Positions 30,902-34,073 of a stretch of 34,073 nt of DNA are shown here, one piece after another. The position numbers were made by a program, and so were the translations under genes. Below the pieces are notes generated by a model. The model worked only from the letters and a program-made list of their open reading frames with translations. It did not search any database and was not told the DNA's origin. This stretch comes from Candidatus Omnitrophota bacterium (GTDB lineage Bacteria > Omnitrophota > Gorgyraeia > Duberdicusellales > 4484-171). The stretch covers positions 1 to 34,073 of the forward strand of contig JALOCC010000016.1 in NCBI GenBank assembly GCA_023227945.1, read 5' to 3'. Positions within the stretch are counted from its first letter, which is position 1; each line of letters begins with the position of its first letter.

Positions 30902-32443
30902 TCATTCCCACTCAATCGTTGCGGGAGGCTTTGAACTTATATCAAAAACTACGCGGTTAATTCCCCGGACTTTATTGATTATGCTGTTTGAAATCTCGCC
31001 AAGGACGTCTACGGGAATCTTCGACCAGTCAGCAGTCATACCATCTAAGCTGTTTACTGCTCTTATTGCGCAAACGTTTTCATAGGTGCGCTTATCTCCC
31101 ATAACTCCAACGGTTTTAAGCGGCAGCAGCACGCAAAATGCCTGCCAGATGCCATCGTAAAGATTATGTTTCTTTATAATGTCTTCGAATATGCTGTCTG
31201 CTTCGCGTAAAACCCTTAAACGTTCATTTGTGATTTCTCCAATTATTCTTACCGCCAGCCCGGGTCCGGGAAACGGATGCCTGCCGACTATGGCCTTTGG
31301 CAATTTCAGGATTTTTGCAATTTCTCTTACCTCGTCTTTAAAAAGCTGGCGGAAAGGCTCAATAAGCTTAAGTTTCATATTAAGAGGAAGCCCTCCGACA
31401 TTATGATGAGATTTTATCCTTGAAGTAGGACCGCCGAAAAAGGAAACTGACTCTATAACATCGGGATACAATGTTCCCTGCACGAGAAATTCCACATTCT
31501 TTATTTTATGCGCCTCGGCATCAAAAACTCTTATAAATTCATGGCCGATTATTTTTCTCTTTTTTTCCGGGTCAGTTACGCCGGAAAGCTTGGTGAGAAA
31601 AGAATTTGAAGCATCAACGTAACGAAGGTCTATCTTATAGTTGCCGCGAAATACAGAAAGCACCTGTTTTACCTCGTTTTTGCGAAGTAACCCGTTATTT
31701 ACAAAAATACATTTAAGTTTTTTACCTATCGCCTCATTAATTAAAACTGCCGCGGTAGAAGAATCCACTCCTCCGCTTAAACCGCAGATTACGTTTTTGC
31801 CTGCGGTTTTTTCGCGTATGGCTTTAATTTCGCTTTGGATAAAATCTTCAAGCTGCCAGCTTGCAAAACATTCACAAATTCTAAAAAGAAAATTTGAAAT
31901 AATTTGCGTACCGTGCTCTGTATGCGCTACCTCGGGGTGGAATTGAACGCCGTAAATTTTTTCTTTTTTGTTTCCTATCGCGGCAAATTCGGTATGCAGC
32001 GTATGCGCGAGGGCCTCAAAGCCCCGGGGTAACTTAACTGCCTGGTCGGTGTGGCTCATCCAGGAAACTATTTTTGAAGGTAAAGAGAAAAATAAATCTT
32101 TGTGATTATCGATATATACTTCAGCTCTTCCATATTCCCGCTTCTTTGCTTCTTTAACTGTGCCGTTTAAAGTTTTTACCAAAATTTGCATCCCATAACA
32201 GATGCCTAAAATCGGCACTTTTAGCTTAAGTATTTCCTTGTTAAGCGAAGGCGCGCCTTTCTCGTAAACGCTGTGGGGGCCTCCTGAAAGAATAATCCCT
32301 TTAGGATTTATCTCCTTTATTTTTGCCGGGCTTATGTTGCAAGGCTCAATAATACTGTAGACCTTAAGCTCACGCACTCTGCGCGCAATAAGCTGTGTGT
32401 ATTGTGAACCAAAATCGAGGATTAAGATTGTATCTTTACTCAT
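30902..32443 (-). CDS. guaA: GMP synthase (glutamine-hydrolysing)
   Basis: GuaA converts XMP to GMP with ATP and glutamine. The 513 residues match the bacterial form. The N-terminal glutaminase has ILDFGSQYTQLIARRVRE (8-25), nucleophile C82 in GICYGMQ, and HPEVAHTEHG as His/Glu. The PPi-synthetase has the loop GLSGGVDSSTAAVLI, later GTLYPDVIES, and the C-terminal dimerisation domain with HPFPGPGLAVRI and an ending PPATIEWE. It shares the purine theme with the upstream IMP dehydrogenase-like gene, with one small exported-protein gene between them. Confidence 0.97.
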   Translation of the reverse strand: MSKDTILILDFGSQYTQLIARRVRELKVYSIIEPCNISPAKIKEINPKGIILSGGPHSVYEKGAPSLNKEILKLKVPILGICYGMQILVKTLNGTVKEAKKREYGRAEVYIDNHKDLFFSLPSKIVSWMSHTDQAVKLPRGFEALAHTLHTEFAAIGNKKEKIYGVQFHPEVAHTEHGTQIISNFLFRICECFASWQLEDFIQSEIKAIREKTAGKNVICGLSGGVDSSTAAVLINEAIGKKLKCIFVNNGLLRKNEVKQVLSVFRGNYKIDLRYVDASNSFLTKLSGVTDPEKKRKIIGHEFIRVFDAEAHKIKNVEFLVQGTLYPDVIESVSFFGGPTSRIKSHHNVGGLPLNMKLKLIEPFRQLFKDEVREIAKILKLPKAIVGRHPFPGPGLAVRIIGEITNERLRVLREADSIFEDIIKKHNLYDGIWQAFCVLLPLKTVGVMGDKRTYENVCAIRAVNSLDGMTADWSKIPVDVLGEISNSIINKVRGINRVVFDISSKPPATIEWE

Positions 32444-32473
32444 TTTCTTTAAGGATGGGGCTGAAATTAATTA

Positions 32474-33103
32474 TTATTCGAAATATTTTCTTCTAAGCTT
32501 TTCTACTTCCGCTTTCGATATATCTTTAGAATCATAAAATCTTGCTAAAAGGTCTGCGTAGTCCGGAAATTCATCACGTGATTTCCTGTAAAGCGCTTCA
32601 GCTTTTTTATTATCGCCAATTTGTTGATACTCGAAAATTAATTCGCACCTTACCCATACATCATCCGAGATTTTTTTAGGAATTCGCACCAAAACAATAT
32701 TATCCTTTGTCCATTGTTCTATATGGATAGAAGGATATTTTTCAATCAAATATTCTAGCTCCGATGATCTTTGTTTAATATCCGAATTATTATCTTTGAT
32801 GTTTAATGTAGCCATTAAATACTGTGCATCGTCAGCCCAAATACTATTAGGCTTAGTTTCGACTAATTTTTTTAGTTCTTTTTGCCATTCCTTAAACAGC
32901 TTTATTTGGTGAAGATAATTATCTTCTCTCTCTTCATCGGATATTTCATATTGGCTGCCTATCGGCTTAACTGTTTTATAAAATTCTTCTTTAATTGCTT
33001 CACCAATTGTTTTGAATTTTTGTTCGATCTCGTCGGCGTAAGAAAAATAGGCATTGGTAAATAGTATTAACGAGACAAATAAAAATAACTTTTTTTTCAT
33101 CAT
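32474..33103 (-). CDS. Exported helical (TPR-like) protein, function unknown
   Basis: A 209-residue protein with a signal peptide (about 1-23, KKLFLFVSLILFTNAYFSYADE). The mature part is helical. Segments such as SIWADDAQYLMATLNI (about 87-102) and WVRCELIFEYQQIGDNKKAEALYRKSRDEFPDY (about 149-181) have the spacing of tetratricopeptide-type outer-membrane assembly or tolerance proteins. The nearest generic call is a TPR-like periplasmic protein. An AGGTGA site lies before ATGATG. It interrupts the guaB3-guaA order, with gaps of 77 and 30 bases. No specific role can be given. Confidence 0.7.
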   Translation of the reverse strand: MMKKKLFLFVSLILFTNAYFSYADEIEQKFKTIGEAIKEEFYKTVKPIGSQYEISDEEREDNYLHQIKLFKEWQKELKKLVETKPNSIWADDAQYLMATLNIKDNNSDIKQRSSELEYLIEKYPSIHIEQWTKDNIVLVRIPKKISDDVWVRCELIFEYQQIGDNKKAEALYRKSRDEFPDYADLLARFYDSKDISKAEVEKLRRKYFE

Positions 33104-33180
33104 TTCACCTGCGCTTTTTTAAAAAATTGGCTGCTAATTAAAATTTTAATTTGCAGCTTAAAAACTGTAACGCGGACCAT

Positions 33181-34073
33181 TTATTTTCCCATACCGACTC
33201 TTTGTGAAGCCTGAAATAATTTTCCTTCGGTTTGGATGGAAGGAGCTATTATTATTTCTACAAAATGCATTTCTTTGATATTCTTTGCACCAAGAGAGCC
33301 CAGCGAAGTTGAAAGTGCGCCCATTAAATTCTGGGAGCCGTCATCAACCTGCGCCGGGCCAAAAAGTATCTGCTCGAGGCTTCCGGAAATTCCAACGGAA
33401 ATACGTGTTCCGCGGGGCAAATTACCGTGGGATGTCGCCATGCCCCAATGAAAACCTCTGCCTGGAGCTTCTTTGGCCCTGGCGAAAGTAGAACCTATCA
33501 TAACTGCATCTGCTCCGCAGGCAAAAGCCTTGCAAACGTCTCCGCCGCGGCGCATTCCGCCATCAGTTATTATCGGTATGTATTTACCTGTTTTCTGGTA
33601 ATAAAAATCTCTTGCGCCTGCGCAATCAACAGTTGCGGTTACCTGAGGAACACCAATACCTAAAACGCCTCTGGTTGTGCAAGCTGCACCCGGACCAACA
33701 CCAACCAGCACCGCGGCGCATCCTGTTTCAAGAAGCTCCAGCGTTACATTATAAGTTACGCAGTTACCGAGGATTACGGGAATTTTTGTTTCTTTGCAGA
33801 ATTTATACAAATCAAGAGGCATATAGCGCTTGGCAACGTGCTGGGTGGTTGTAACTGTAGATTGCACAATAAAACAATCCGCACCGGCAGCCTGCGCTAT
33901 CTTTGCAAACTTAGCGGCATTTTGCGGTATACAGCTTACAGCAGCATAGCCGCCTTTTTTCTTTATTTCTTCTACGCGCTTACCGATAAGTTTTTCTTTT
34001 ATCGGGCTTGTGTATATTTTCTGAATAAGGTTTGTTGCCTCTTCCGGGGTTGCCTTTGAAATATCTTTCAGCA
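33181..34073 (-). CDS. IMP dehydrogenase of the GuaB3 type, N-terminus outside the window
   Basis: The frame is open from 34073, so the start lies upstream; 297 codons are seen. The sequence shows the IMPDH barrel with active-site loop VGPGAACTTRGVLGIGVPQ (Cys nucleophile followed by TTRGVLGIGVPQ), DGGMRRGGDVCKAFACGADA, and MIGSTFARAKEAPGRGFHWG, followed by GNLPRGTRISVGISGSLEQI. The CTTRGVLGIGVPQ, EAPGRG(Y/F)HWGMA and LPRGTR motifs are those of GuaB3 (IMP dehydrogenase-related 2), shorter than GuaB and without CBS domains. Cyanobacterial GuaB3 has been shown to oxidise IMP to XMP. With guaA downstream, it probably supplies XMP. No CBS segment is seen in the visible part. Confidence 0.9.
   Translation of the reverse strand, partial: LKDISKATPEEATNLIQKIYTSPIKEKLIGKRVEEIKKKGGYAAVSCIPQNAAKFAKIAQAAGADCFIVQSTVTTTQHVAKRYMPLDLYKFCKETKIPVILGNCVTYNVTLELLETGCAAVLVGVGPGAACTTRGVLGIGVPQVTATVDCAGARDFYYQKTGKYIPIITDGGMRRGGDVCKAFACGADAVMIGSTFARAKEAPGRGFHWGMATSHGNLPRGTRISVGISGSLEQILFGPAQVDDGSQNLMGALSTSLGSLGAKNIKEMHFVEIIIAPSIQTEGKLFQASQRVGMGK

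Noticed and set aside
30790..30915. 42-codon N-terminal extension of dnaE
   Set aside because: It is encoded by the ATCCGCG word repeat and overlaps guaA; DnaE proteins begin at the PHP motif, matching the ATG at 30789.

Overview
The window is a bacterial chromosome segment of moderately low GC. About 30 protein genes all lie on the minus strand, so transcription runs from right to left. The likely source is an uncultivated lineage such as Candidatus Omnitrophota. I infer this from the gene content (a TIGR04073 exosortase-associated protein, a PhoH-HD-YbeY cluster, paired PurF proteins) and from the many intergenic hairpins built of short repeated words. No rRNA, tRNA or marker protein in the window fixes the taxonomy.

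In transcription order, the right end (34.1-27.4 kb) holds purine and replication genes: an IMP dehydrogenase of the GuaB3 type (5' end outside the window), a small exported helical protein, guaA and dnaE. Next, 27.2-22.9 kb is an accessory stretch with separate promoters. It holds a nucleotidyltransferase with a tightly coupled partner (toxin-antitoxin-like), a promoter-leader-terminator unit before a small secreted protein, two membrane proteins of unknown function, and an HTH-Fic protein with its own promoter and operator-like palindromes.

From 22.7 to 14.8 kb come HU, hisS, a bacterial-type aspS lacking the GAD insertion domain, a LysM lipoprotein, phoH, an HD-domain membrane protein (PgpH-like), ybeY, recO and queF. 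From 14.7 to 10.1 kb come polX, apbE, panB and the TIGR04073 protein. From 9.8 to 0.65 kb lies a purine cluster: purB, purL with two fused PurS-like domains, purQ, purF, a second PurF-like protein with Ser where the catalytic Cys should be, and purM. The window ends with an SPFH/band-7 protein cut by the edge. The purine enzymes and GuaA/GuaB3 cover most but not all of the route to GMP; purD, N, E, K, C and H are not here.

The most unusual material is non-coding. (i) A two-hairpin 5' leader with the same paired boxes occurs before two unrelated membrane-protein genes and abuts their Shine-Dalgarno sequences. (ii) Nearly every longer intergenic gap holds a hairpin built from repeats of its own short word. 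One family (9-bp GGTTACGAA units around a conserved 31-nt core) occurs in four gaps between 21.0 and 27.4 kb, three of which carry the core. (iii) Similar word repeats have entered the reading frames of purQ, polX and apbE without breaking them.
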